Positions 12,068 through 24,037 are shown, numbered from the stretch's first letter. The stretch is DNA of 64,000 nucleotides from Phycomyces blakesleeanus NRRL 1555(-) (GCF_001638985.1 NW_017265165.1:224912-288911), one strand, 5' to 3'. The notes: a model not told the origin generated them from the letters alone. A program made the numbers and translations.

Positions 12068-12841
12068 TGTTTATTCAAGTAGTAAAATAATAATAAAGAT
12101 AAAAAATAAATAAATAAATAAATAAATAAATAAGGTGTGTGAGTTATGTATGTGCGTATGTGTGTGCGTATGTGTGTGCGAAAGAGAGTTGAATTGGTAA
12201 GAGCAGTCCATTCAAAAGCAAATTATATTAATAATATGATTTTCATAATTAATTGATTAATTGATTGATTGATTAATTAATTAATTAGTTACTTAGTTAC
12301 TTAGTTACTTGATTGATGTGATATGATATGGTATGGTGTATCTGATCTATGCAAGTGAAAACAATGGTTCCCTTTATTTTGAAATCCAATATTATCTAAT
12401 AAAATCAAGATTATGTTATCTTGCTCATTATTGCTGGTCGATCGTCATTCATTTATTCTTCTTTCTTTCTTAAAGCAGAGTTTCTGACAAATCCTCTATT
12501 TTTCCTATTAAAGAAATACACCCTTTATTATTATTATCGTTAGTTGATTTGTATTCCAATAGATAAATAGGTAAAAGATAGGTTGGTATAGTGTATATTA
12601 GATTTCTCTTTATTCATTCATGTGCGTATCAGTGCTTGTATTCGTAATTTATGTTATTATTTTTTCTTCATCTCTTGAGTGACGTGCATACATACATATA
12701 CATACATATATATAAATATGTATGTATGGATCTCTTTATATTATACTCTATATATATTATACATTCAACTTGTAGCTCAAAGATCGACATTTTCGATCCC
12801 TGACTTTGCTGGAGTCGTACACATTCCATTGTTCTAACGTG
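12068..12841. other. Intergenic, microsatellite-rich
   Basis: Contains (aata)n near 12105-12135, (tgtgcgta)n-like repeats at 12135-12180, gattaattaattaatt and acttagtt repeats at 12245-12315, and (cata)n near 12690-12725. No coding or RNA gene seen. Confidence 0.6.
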
Positions 12842-14092
12842 TTACTGTATGCTACAACCGGATTTCTGGCGCGTGGGCTTGTTGCCTACTTGCTTACGGT
12901 GCCCCTGTTCCCAGGCCAGCTGGGACTCTAAACCGGCACTCATATGATAAGCAGCATAGGAATTTGTCTGATATAGAAATCAACCAAACAGTAAAGTTAA
13001 AAAAAAAAAAAAAAAAAAGTTAAAGGGTAAGAATTTCCTGTACACCAATAAAAGTAAATAAAGGTGGGGGAGAAGTAGTATATATATATACTTTATATTA
13101 TAATGACTTTTTGGACACATTATTTCCCACCCTCCAATTATATATATATATAATTAGATAAATTAATAGAGACTTACCCGTATCCAAGCCTCGCCAATCT
13201 CATGTCGATATTCATCTCCAAGTCTTACTTTGAGGGCACTTACAAAGGCCGGACCGACCAAGGTAAAGTATTGTGGATTGACTTTGTAAAAGAAGTGACG
13301 GGCGCCTAATTCGTGCATTTGCTGGATCAAGCCTTCTGGATCATCGTCTTCGTCTTCGTCTGCTAATACTGAAGCTGAAGCTGGTGGTGTAGTTGTTGGA
13401 TTTGTAGTTGATCTTGGGGTTGTTTCGTCTTCTTCTCCAGCGTCCACAAGGGTTGCACCGTCAAGAGAGGGCTGCCTGCTGGATGTCAATGATGCCTCAC
13501 GTGCACGTTTTCTGGCATTGATCTCACGAATTGTGTATACCCGGTCTGGATTGGCGACCTTTCCTGTCATTGGACAGGTTGGGGGAGGTGGACAGGCTCC
13601 GGTGACAGTGGGAGCCCAGGCTAGGTAAGATATCATGCCTGTTAATGCACGGGCCTGTTGGAAGACGTTTGCAAAGAGGGGTTTGAGGTCCCCGTTGAGT
13701 TCAAAAAGAGCTTCGTAAAAGGCGAGACCGAATGCGTGTGATGGTGAGACAGCTGGGTGGTCGGTTGGCAGCCTAATCTCAGAAACTCGTTCCCAGCTGT
13801 AGCGTACAATGTCAATATTGGATTGAGAAGGCGGGATATCATCGAGAACCAAGAGGCTGTTGGAATGAAGGCTAAAGGACCGTTCGGTTGGCAAGGAGCT
13901 GACCGAGGACGTCTTTGATAGCTCTGTGGAGTCTTTTGTGGCCCTTCCGAACAATCGACGTATATCGAATGCCCTCTCTTTATGGTGGTGTGGGTTGGAG
14001 TGCAGGCTGGAGTGCGAACTAGAGTGTGGGTGTTGACTAGAAATGGCATGTGGGCAAGTTTCGATGTCGGGTGGGACTGTTCTGTTAGCCAT
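12842..14092 (-). CDS. Globin-domain protein with an insertion splitting the fold
   Basis: Two exons, 14092-13178 and 12967-12842, joined over a 210-nt GT-AG intron in phase 0; 346 aa. Residues 1-92 are a His/Ser-rich, disordered-looking N-terminus. From ~93 the globin helices can be followed: IVRYSWERV (helix A), FGLAFYEALFEL and LKPLFANVFQQARALTGMISYLA (B-E), then, after a ~90-residue insert, HELGARHFFYKV with His266 as the likely proximal haem ligand, and PAFVSALKVRLG and EAWIRTNSYAAYHMS (G-H, the last part from exon 2). The insert (residues ~161-253) starts with a Cys/Pro patch (ACPPPPTCP), then a basic stretch and an acidic Thr-rich stretch. Role (O2/NO sensing, signalling or NO dioxygenation) is not decided: no FAD/NAD reductase domain is attached, so it is not a flavohaemoglobin. 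Confidence 0.85.
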
Positions 14093-14953
14093 GATAAGAA
14101 ATTTATTTATTTATTTTATTATTAAAGCAAAAGAAAGAGAAAAAGAAAAAGTGTAAAGAAGATGGAAAAGAGAAGAGGGTAATATTTATTTATTTTATCT
14201 AATGGAGAAAATAATCCAAAAAGTATTTATACGTCTTTATGACCATAAAAGACAAAAAACAGTGAATAATGATGCTGTATTACTTGATCCATATATGGCT
14301 TTTGAGCAACCTTATAGCCAGACAAACCAGCCCCCATCTTTCATCAAGCCAGTTGAAATAAGGAGACTTGTAAAATATTTATATACATTTTTCATTTTCA
14401 TTAATATCATTATAAATATAAATATAAATATTATTGATCAATTTCACACATTAATAATAAAAATCAAGCTCCTTGAGCTTAATACTCTACTGTCAATCTC
14501 GATCATACTTTCTTTTTTCTTGTGCACATATATAAAATATAAAATATATGTATATTTATATATATTTTTATAATAAAATAGATAAAAGAAATGCTTGTGT
14601 TTGGGTTTGTATATAAATAAATAAATAAATAAAGGGCAGGGGTTACATAAGTGGTGTTGCACCACAAATACATAAGAGACTACAAAGTCTCGAAATTATA
14701 TATAAAGGGGGGAGGGGGAGATTTGAGTAAAAAAAAAAAAAAAAAAAAGGTTGAAAGATTAGAAGAAACAATAGAATCCGACTTGCCAACAGTGTACAAG
14801 AAATAAAAGAAAAAATAAAATAAAAGAGTAACCTCGATCTGTTTTCGTCTTTTTTTTTTTTTTGGCCCTTAATTTTAACGTATTATTTTAGGTATTTTAG
14901 ATTACTATTTTTTTTTTTTTTTTTGGGTGGGTGGCAAATGGCTTGTTTCCTTT
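14093..14953. other. Intergenic, low complexity
   Basis: Holds the 5' flank of the globin gene and the 3' flank of the methyltransferase gene. A plus-strand frame at 14202-14573 has no recognisable motif and turns into Ile/Asn/Tyr low complexity, so I do not call it. Poly-A runs near 14730 and poly-T runs near 14845 and 14910. Confidence 0.55.
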
Positions 14954-17169
14954 CTAACGATAAAGTTCACACAAACTCCAATCTGTGATGGCTGGTTTGT
15001 CAACTGGTTTCTGTGCCCACCCACAGTGAATGTTTGTAAATGTCTTGCTGTCATTCACTTCATCGCACGTCTCTCTCCACCGTCTCTTGAATTCTGACGG
15101 AGACATCTGGAGCACATTGACCATAAGCGGCATACTTGCCTGAATAAATGCATCCACATTCTGTTGCCATAGCAGTCCGATATCTAGTCCCCAGGCACCA
15201 ACTGGAACAGAAACCATCGTTGTCTTGATGTCTTGGAATCCAACTGCCAATAAGAGTTCGTTGATATAACAGGCTATTCTAGGTTCACCCTTCCGTCTTT
15301 CTCTAAATGCAGTAGTCACTACACAATTTGTTTTTTATTTTTAATATTAATATTAGTACATTATATCTATCTATCTATCTATATGTGTGTGTGTGTGAAA
15401 TATATATATATATATATATTTTTACTTACGTTCGTCTAACCAGAGTACACCTTTGGGACCTAGTGAATGAAGTAGATAATCGGTTTCTAGAAGTTGAACA
15501 TATCCTCCAGGTTTTGTGACACGAGCCATCTCAGTCATGATCTTCTTCCATTCTAGGAGACTGTAGTTACTAGACGCCATCCGCTGCTGTACAAAGTCAA
15601 AGGTGTTGTCTTCAAATGGTAATGAATCTTCAGGTAATTTCACTATATAAAAATCAAGATTCTCCAATATCTTCTTCTTGGTTGGTTCTGTGCCCGTTGA
15701 TGACACGACTGTGGGACAGAAATTCGGAGCTCGCGCGGGGAGTCTAGGGCACGATTGAGTTTCTTGTGGTGAAGAAAAGGTTGAGGATGAAATAGAAGAG
15801 CTAGAATATGCTGATGATGGCGAAACATTACTACTACTGCTGTTACTACTGCTGCTGTTGTTTATGTTGATATTGCTATGGACAGGAAGACTGTTTGGAC
15901 TGGGTATCTGGGATATTGAAGGATCTACATTGGCAAGTATTGGATGTACTGGAGTGAAATCAATGGTTACTGCTGCTGCTGCTGTTGTTGTTGTCGTTGT
16001 CATTGCCATATTGGTTTCATGGATCACAATACTAGGACTTATTGATGAAGATTCTTGGTCAAAATGATTGGTGAGATCTGTTTGTGGCATCAGATCACAA
16101 ACATCGACTGCTGTAAATTTTGAGTTGGTATAATCCAACGCCATGTCCATGATCGGATGTCCAAGCTGAAGATGGAAATTTTTTATACTTTAATATGTAT
16201 ATTTTTTTGATAGCCAGCCAGGCAGCCAGGCAGCCAAATGATAATTATGATAATTACTACTAAGCAATATATAGCGACTTACCCACATGCCTGGTCCGCT
16301 ACTAGATAAATTAAAGGAGTCAAACAAAGAAAATACATTAGCATAATCGATAAAGCATTTAGAACAATCAAACAATGAAAAATAAATTAGACAGCTAAAT
16401 CATCTTCCCTCCCTTGTTGAAAAATAAAAGAAATATATAAAAGGAAATAAGGAGATACTCACCCGACATTAAGGACCCTGCACCCTTTTTGTAACTGTTC
16501 TTCTACAGGAGCAAGTACGGTTCTGATAAAATAATAACAATAATTTAAAAATCTGGATATCTTTCCCTTTCTTTTATTGTAATTAAACAAGCCCTTACCC
16601 TCCAAATACCCAACGCAAGACATAATTTAATACTCGAGTACGGTCAAGTTCTTCTGGATCACTCGGAAGTGCACTAGAAACGCCCTATAAGAGATAAAAG
16701 AAAGATAAGGTCAGGCAATTATTTTGGTTTTTTTTTTTTTTTTTTTTTTGGTTTTGGGTACTACATATAGAAGCGGATAATCACTCACCCTTTTGTTACT
16801 AAATGCAAACCGGCGTCCTTTGAACCACCTAAAGGCCCCTTGCGGACCTGTACTGAACATGGGATCGACGGTGTAATTTTGGACAAACGCATCACCTTCG
16901 TCGCCATCATTTTCGCTCAATACATCTGCATCACGGACCAGGCGCTCTACCCGCTCACCGTCGTCTTCACCAGTCTGATTGTTATTGTTATTGTTGTTAT
17001 TGGGTTCTTCTTGCTTTGAATTCGAGGTCGCCTTTGTGGTCTTTAGATTCTTGCGCACCTGTCGTGATGGTCGTAGGTGCTTTGGAACATTATGTCCTCC
17101 GAACCCAAAGGACCATGTATCGTGAGGCTCTTTTGAAGAGCTTATTTTTGATCCCAGGATATTTCCCAT
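14954..17169 (-). CDS. SAM-dependent methyltransferase with internal Ser/Thr insertion
   Basis: Six exons: 17169-16789, 16684-16599, 16522-16463, 16301-16283, 16165-15430, 15318-14954; 548 aa, all GT-AG and in phase. Class I methyltransferase features appear in order: RVLNVGSGPGMW (motif I, SAM glycine loop, residues ~171-182), FTAVDVCDLMPQ (motif II acidic region), LPFEDNTFDFVQQR (~365-377, motif IV) and MARVTKPGGYVQLLETD (~395-411, motif V/VI). The layout matches the fungal 'methyltransf_25/UMTA-like' proteins. Two departures: the glycine loop is largely encoded by a 19-nt exon, and ~130 residues of Ser/Thr/Asn/Ala low complexity (residues ~212-345) separate motif II from motif IV. The N-terminus MGNILGSK could be N-myristoylated after Met removal, suggesting membrane association. 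The substrate is unknown. Confidence 0.85.
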
Positions 17170-18189
17170 TCAAATTGCAGGAGAAATGAAAATAGGTAAA
17201 TAAATAAATATACGCACGCACGCACGCACGCACGAACGAACGAACGAACGAATGAACGCACACTCTCTTTCTTATATCCTCACACACTCGCTCACAGAGA
17301 CGTATGTATGTATGTATGTATGTATATATATATACAAAAATATGCTTGTATGTTTATATATAAAATGTATTTATGGATCTACTATGCGGTTTCGTGTAGA
17401 AATGTATATATATATATATATAATCTAATAATTCAGCGTAAACTCTATATTTTGTCGACGGTGTCTAGATGATATATTGAATGTAGAAACTGTGGGAGAG
17501 GCAGAGGCAGAAGTAGTAGAGGTGGCGGTGGTTGTGGTTGTGGTGATTGATATTTGTGGTAATTTTCTAGATTCTGCTATTACTGTGGTGCATATGCCTG
17601 AACAAGAGCGCGATCAATAGCAGTAACAAGAAGAAGTATAGAAAGAAGTACAGAAAGAAGAAGTATAAAAAGAGAGGAAGAAGAATAAGAGTTGTAATTA
17701 ATTAATTAATAATTAAAATATATATAAAAAAAAAACAAAAAACAAAAAAATAAGAATGGTAGAAAATATAATATAATATAGTATAATATAGTATAATATA
17801 GTATAATCTAATATAGTATAGTATAAAGAGATGAATTTTCCCTTTCCTTCACTATATTCTACTCTTTCTCTCTCTCTCTTTTTGTGTAGTGTAGAAAATG
17901 AAGAGAAAAAAGAGGCAGCAAAATATACCAAATATTAATAATACTAATTGTACTAAAAAAAAATAAGAATAGTAATAATAGTAATGTGTAATAATTGTAA
18001 ATAATTGTAATGCTTGTAATAGCTATATAATAAATTCAAACAGAGAGAGAGAGAGAAAGCGGAACACAAATGAAAAAAAAAATGCACATTAAATACAATT
18101 GGAAGCATGCATTTTTTTTTGTCTTTATTGGCTCCATCACTCCGGGCTTGAAGGTTACTGTACAACACAGTCGGCTCTTTCACGCGCTA
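17170..18189. other. Intergenic, microsatellite-rich
   Basis: Upstream of the methyltransferase gene and downstream of the derlin gene. Contains (acgc)n/(acga)n at 17210-17255, (gtat)n at 17303-17325, tagtataata repeats at 17770-17825 and (ga)n near 18042. No coding or RNA gene seen. Confidence 0.6.
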
Positions 18190-18662
18190 TTAATTTGCGC
18201 TCCCTTCTACCTCAGGAAGCCTACTCGTGGATTCTGGCCTAGAAGTATGGTTAGGTCCAAGACGGTTATGATCTGATTCTGACTCTGATTGTGATTGCGA
18301 CTGTGGCTGTGTATGTGTATGTGGTTGTGGTTGTGCTTGTGGTTGTGTCTGTGTTTGTGTCTGTGTCTGTGTTTGTTGAGTGCCTGAGTCTGACGGTCTC
18401 TCTTCTACATCTTCCGGTAAGTTCTCAGCAAGTTCTGCACTATCATTTGGTCTATTTCTCGAAAGGGTCCACAAACTAAAAAATAAAATAAAAATTAGAA
18501 AAGCAAGAAGAGTATAATCGATATATTATATATATAAAAATGAAAAAAAAACCCGAGATACCAAAATAAGAAAAAGAAAAAAGGTAATAAAGATGATATT
18601 GAATTATATGATTGCAACAATAAAGAGCAACAAGGACACGATTATCCTATTCTGTTTATTAA

Positions 18663-18700
<38 letters not shown>

Positions 18701-19788
18701 GAGACTTACATGATCCTAGGAGTCTCTAGCCACCTCTTTCCACCACTCGCACTGTCGCGGGGCCAGATATCTTCAAAGAAGTAATAAATGTGCCCTACTG
18801 CAATTCCAAGAATGTCACCGACTGGCAATTGGCCGCCGAATAGAAGCGAAAAACAGAGCAGAACCCATGGTAGATGAGGTGCCCGGAATACAATCAGACC
18901 CAGGAAATTGAGTCGGACATAGGGGTTGCGACGTGCCCAGATGTAGACCATCGTGAAGGCTAGGGGGGACCCAAGGAAAGGTATGTAAGCATGAGGAATA
19001 ATGAACTGGAGGGAGAAAAGCAAAATAAAAATAAGGTTATAGCCAAATTGTATATAAAAATATGATTGGATTGGATTGTATTGGATACGATGTGATGTGA
19101 TGCGATGAACAAGGTGACAATTATTCTGTCAGCAAATTATGGTAATAAAGAAAATTTCTGCCCTGAATTATATACTATATATTATATTTGTTCTTTACCG
19201 AGAGTAGAATAAGAGCTCCAGCTGAGAAAACCAGTAACCAGACATAATCGGCCGGCTTGTTTCTAAAGAAACCTTCTTCCATCATTCGACTGTAACGCGC
19301 TCTAGAAGCGATCTATAGCTTTAGTTGTGATATTTCTCGTATTCTATCTTTTTTTTAAAAAAAAATTAAATTATGTGTGTATATTTACAAGAAGAACATG
19401 TGGAAGAAATAATCGATTGAAATAGGCCCAAAGTATAGAAAGTTTGTTACTAGTCGCCACCACTATATACATACAGTAATAATAATAACAATAACAATAA
19501 CAATAACAATAAGCATTAATTCAATACGCATGTATATATGTATATATATATATATATATTTAAAAAAAAAAAGGGATACCTGGAAGTCATATAAGATCCT
19601 GTCATAGTTGAGCCAGAGATGAAGTGGATGCACAAACCCGAGTTGCTACATGGATGGTCATAAGAATCAACAATTTTCTGATCAACCAGCCAACTTACCA
19701 CTGCAAGACTAGTGAAGCAAGCTGCTGTAATGTAGATGCGTGTGATGGGTGGAATATCGGTGTACCATGTCTCAATAGGCGTTGGCAT
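18190..19788 (-). CDS. Derlin (Der1-like ERAD rhomboid pseudoprotease)
   Basis: Six exons: 19788-19699, 19645-19580, 19462-19389, 19301-19199, 19005-18710, 18475-18190; 304 aa. Residues 1-~209 match derlins from end to end: IETWYTDIPPITRIYI, LGFVHPLHLWLNYDRI, the WR motif in WWRLVTNFLYFGP, FFHMFFLARYSRMMEEG, AFTMVYIWARRNPY, and GDILGIAVGHIYYFFEDIWP, which contains the GxxxG motif of the sixth helix. Derlins are polytopic ER membrane proteins that help retrotranslocate misfolded proteins to the Cdc48/proteasome pathway; they lack rhomboid catalytic residues. The last ~95 residues form a hydrophilic cytosolic tail rich in Gln, Thr, His and Ser (QTQTQTQ, QPQPHTHTQPQSQSQS) encoded by a tgtgtctgtgtt-type repeat. 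Exon 4 uses the AG at 19302-19303, not an earlier AG, to keep the frame. Confidence 0.93.
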
Positions 19789-21311
19789 GGCAGGACTGAG
19801 CAGGAGGAGGTTGAAAGATTGCTACCAAAAGATAAAAACTGGTTGGCGACACCTTATTGGCAGTCTACCTGTGTGTATATGTGTGTGTATGTATGTATGT
19901 GTGTTTGTGTATGTGTGTGTGTATATATATGTGTGTGTGTGTGTGTAAGTACAGTCATTCCAGAAAGAAAGTAAAGTCGTGGATTTTGAATATAATGTCG
20001 CAAAAAAACAATCTTTGGGTTCAAAAATGATGTCACATGATCCAAAAGATATAATAAAGTCGTGTTTAACATTTTTATGAACCTTGTTTATCTTTTACAT
20101 GTCGTTTAGTAAATTAGCCAATAATGCTCTTGCCATTTCATTTTTGGTATCTATTGAACTCATATTCCTATCTCTACAGAATAAACCCTATTGAAAATAC
20201 CTTTTCAAACCTACAATTCATTCAATTGGAGACTAGAGGACTCATGTTAATATTTATATGCAGTAGTGCAATAAGAAGAAGAAGAAGAAGAAAAATGGAA
20301 AAACAAATCAGGTCAATAGCGTTATTCTTATGAAGGAAACAACAAACAATTTACTTCAAAATTTACATTGATAAGAGCCATTTTGGTGCTTTAAATCGAA
20401 CTGGTAGAAATTTTAGTACAAAAATAACAAAATAAACATTCATTTTAGGTGTAATATAATGTCTCTGTCACTGGCTTGATTAATATTGGCTTGCGAGTTC
20501 CAAAAAGTATCAATAAATGAACAGGTTTGGCTGGTTATAAGGGGACTAGGACTGAATTTTATAGCATAAAAAAAAAGGGTATATTCTCACTGTATTTGCT
20601 TTGCTATCAAAAATGCAACAAAATCTGTAGGGAATGAAGACACCAACACTAAAGATTTTTTTGGCTGCTATAAACTATGATGGAGAGACTTTTGGAAAGG
20701 TCCTTCCTTGGTAAATAAGGTACTCCTATCTCTCTCTTTTGTATGCACAGAGATATAATAGCTTTGATCACCATTTGTTGTGACTGTTTCGTGCCAAAAG
20801 AGCACGTACATTTTATATGCTTCTTTTTTGTTTTGTTTATATGATCGACCTTTGAGCGCCTTGATCTAGCCTTTTTGCATTTTATCCTTATTCAACAGCT
20901 ACATATGGGTAAAGGCGTAAAGGTCTTGTGTGTGAGTGTGTGAAATAATATCCGTAGTTCTTTTAGGATACTATTCTTATTACTCATTGATTATCTTACT
21001 ACCAGAACAAAATATTCTGCTTGGCAATGATTATTATATGGGTCTGATTTTTATTTAAATTAGGATAATACCTAAAGTACAGCATCAGTAAGAGCAGTAA
21101 TGACAGCAATATATAGTGTATGTTATATCTTCATATTAAATTATCTAGTGATTGCTCTATAAGTCTAATGTATATACGTTTATAAAAATGATCAATCAAT
21201 ACATATAACCAAAAATATATCACAGAGCTGATGTATGTATCTATCGCTTTAATTCACCCGTGAATGATAAAAGTATCGTTATTCAATTATTATTATCTGG
21301 AGACTTGATTA
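19789..21311. other. Intergenic region, no gene supported
   Basis: Contains a (gt)n/(gtat)n block at 19868-19945 and (aga)n near 20273-20290. Short frames here carry no motif. It is the 5' flank of the derlin gene; no gene was recognised on the other side before the TIR element at 21312. Confidence 0.5.
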
Positions 21312-22139
21312 GTGTTATCTCACAGAAATTTCAATTTTCCGTAAGACGACCACTTTTCGGCGCTTTAATTTCCAAATATTTGTTTCACTTTTTACTAAAA
21401 TAGTAACCACTCATAAAATTTCTGTGAGAAAAGTGCCCAAATCACAGAAAATTCGAACGAATTTTCTGTCCCTTATTTTTTTTGACAACAAATGATGCCA
21501 AGAATCTTTGTTTAAGCAAGATGTTGGTATAAGACCTAAGCTACACAGAAACTGATATTGAGACTAAAGAGCAATAGTACAGAAATAACCAGAATATAAA
21601 CAGATAATTAGGTGTTATTTACTGTGAAATAAAAAAAATGTACTAATATAAAAGTTGTACATAATTACATAGTAGGCAATAGGAAGAAGGAGATGTATTT
21701 AATGTTAGGCTATTAGAAGTTAACAGATATATCTTAAGCACTTATATACCAAGGGCTTTATACGCTCACATTGAGATATATACTTGTAAAGAACAAACTA
21801 CCTCTGGAAGAAGTAAAACGGAATTCTTTCTTGCACTCAGCGTCAGAAAGGTCTTCAAGATTTAAGCATTCACGGCTTCTCCTTTTGGCTTTAGTTTCCT
21901 GCAATTTTTTTATCACCAGTAATAAGATACTTGATCAGGTCAGGGTTAATGAAAAGCATATATATATTTTTTATTTTGGGTGTAGGTTGTCTTTATATTG
22001 GCATTAAGAAAGAAACTCACTGCTTTTGATTTTATTTCTCACAGAAATTGTAAATAAAATAAAATTACGATATTTATTCCGACGCTAGACATCAATTTTC
22101 GTATATTTCAGCAGCCCCGAATTTTCTGTGAGATAACAC
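21312..22139. mobile_element. Nonautonomous TIR DNA element (MITE-like, 828 bp)
   Basis: The ends are inverted repeats: gtgttatctcacagaaattt at 21312 and the complement of gaattttctgtgagataacac ending at 22139, about 20 of 21 positions agreeing. The core ttctgtgag is repeated inverted again inside each end (21420, 21445-21475, 22035). There is no transposase frame between them. TA dinucleotides flank both sides (ta before 21312; ta 3 nt beyond 22139), which would suit a Tc1/mariner-like target site with a few bases lost, but the target duplication is not certain. Confidence 0.65.
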
Positions 22140-22295
22140 CTCTAACTTTAAGTGGGTTTTCTAAACACGTGCGAAACAAAAAAAAACGCAAAGTTACAAG
22201 ACTATTTCATTTAGTCAGCTCGCTTATGTGTCCCGATAGAAACAACATCCCAATATGATTACTTACAACCTTTATTTTTAATAAGTCATTAGCTA

Positions 22296-24037
22296 TTGCA
22301 CGACACTTACAGTAACGAAGAGGGAATATTCAGGGATGAAGAGCTCGAAGAAAATCACAACGTCATCCTACCAAAATTACATATTCTTGTGCTGGACTTT
22401 TCTGTTGAGTTTTCGACTATAGTGAATAAACGTGACTACAATAACGCGTTCCTGACTACTTGTCAAGCAGCAGATTGGGATAATCGCGAAAAGAAACGTC
22501 TGCTAATCATCATGGACACGTATGATTTACAACCTATTGCATTGATCAAAGATGATGTCGAATACAATGCACTCACACGCGAGAAAATTCTACATGTTTT
22601 CAAAAATGACAGAATGAAAGTGTACCCCTTAGTTCCGAAACAAAGTGTGGTATACACACCATAATTGAGTGAAGAACAGACTCTATGACCAAACACTGGT
22701 TCCTTCTTGCTAATGAATCTGGCAAGTTAACAATCTCCGGAACTGTTACACGCCAGGCACACGTACACTACACACTCATACAGTGTAAACCAACCATTAC
22801 ACAACAGGAATTTGAATTACAGGGATTTTAATAGTAACAGATATAAGCAATATTATTTGGTCTCTTTAATAAACAACATTTTCACAGTATCTACTTTTCC
22901 CATTATTGAGATACTAATCCATAAATCAATCCCGAATACCTCACAAAGCGCATTTGAAGGGGCAAAAACGATCTAGATGGCATCCATATCCCTTTACAGT
23001 CCCATCAGTACCGCATCACCGCATTTGCGACAATACATCATGAATTGCAACTATATTTAACTGAAAAACGATATGGCTATGCTTTTAACCAAGATTGGTC
23101 AATCCACAAAAGGATGAGGTATAGTTGCAGCCGAGCTTTGGAAGGATCGATCTTATTAAATGGATCTATTGGGAAAGCGCTGCTTGTGAATTGTGTCGAG
23201 GTGGTTGGTTGAAGACGAACTTTGGATGCTCATCGAGAATCATTTCGAACAAAAAATGGGGGATCAATGTGTACCTCAATTCCTCCCGAAGACACGAAAT
23301 ACAAAAACGTATACCCTACGACAATAACGGATGCAGATGGCACGAAACTTGTAATTGGAACAAAAAAGTTTAATGCATCAATCACTTCAAGTCTACGTTT
23401 ACATGCACCTTTCAACTCAGAAGTCGGACCAAGCGCCATGTCCTTTAATCTGAGCGACAGTTCCAAAGCAAAAGTTACTACCATCTTCGTCAAGGGATCG
23501 GCTTGGAAAGAAGCAGCTGAAATTGCTCGAAATAACAATGTGGCATCCATTGATTTCTATGATTTAATCTAACAGTTATACCAACTGCGAACTCGCTTTC
23601 ACCAGCAATCAACCTACTTTCTTTGTCGAGCAAGCAACGAGACAGTAGGTAATTTGGCGGCTAGACCATATACCATCTATACTCTCGCAGAATGGGATAA
23701 TGGCAATGACAATGCGGATTATCGTACTGCATTCAAGCTCTTCCAAACAATCACAATCAATGTAATATGTGGGAACCCTCGTTTAGAAAAATACACTATA
23801 TCCTCGTTATGCAACGAATGGAAGTTATGCAACGAATTGAAGGTGGAGGGAACTGCTGTATACCATATTTTTCAATTGGTTTTAACTCAATTCTCCGATG
23901 ATACTACCTTTATTATAATCATCGGTAACAAATCTTTAAACCACAAACTCCAAAAACTGGCCAATCTTTTAGCACCTGCGATCACTAAGGCAAATCGATC
24001 AGTCAAACAAGCCGTCCTTCAGGCTTACGCTCGTTAA
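22296..24037 (+). pseudogene. Decayed ORF cluster of unknown origin, interrupted by a solo LTR
   Basis: Three open stretches on the plus strand (22296-22645 cut by the LTR at 22646, 23222-23572, 23654-24037) are joined by frame-shifted sequence that still looks coding (for example YGYAFNQDWSIHKRMRYS between 23060 and 23120). The pieces contain WDNREKKRLLIIMDTYDLQP, ITDADGTKLVIGTKKF and WKEAAEIARNNNVASIDFYDLI. I do not recognise a domain. The nearest neighbours are transposon remnants, and the GC content is higher than the AT-rich flanks, so these may be the remains of a mobile-element protein or of a host gene family killed by insertion. Frames are interrupted by in-frame stops between the open parts. 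Confidence 0.45.
22646..22943 (+). mobile_element. Solo LTR, family C (298 bp)
   Basis: Begins tgtggtatacacacc and ends gaatacctca (TG...CA), flanked by the perfect 5-bp duplication caaag (22641-22645 and 22944-22948). It is related, in reverse orientation and with scattered differences, to 63131-63427. No internal retrotransposon region is present, so it is a solo LTR left after LTR-LTR recombination. It interrupts an older coding-looking sequence. Confidence 0.9.

Noticed and set aside
12770..12970. GC-richer stretch that first looked like a structured RNA
   Set aside because: It is explained mostly by the last exon of the globin gene (12842-12967), which joins in phase and completes helix H.
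14202..14573. Plus-strand frame of 123 codons
   Set aside because: No recognisable motif, ends in Ile/Asn/Tyr low complexity from AT-rich DNA, and lies in the promoter of the divergent globin gene.
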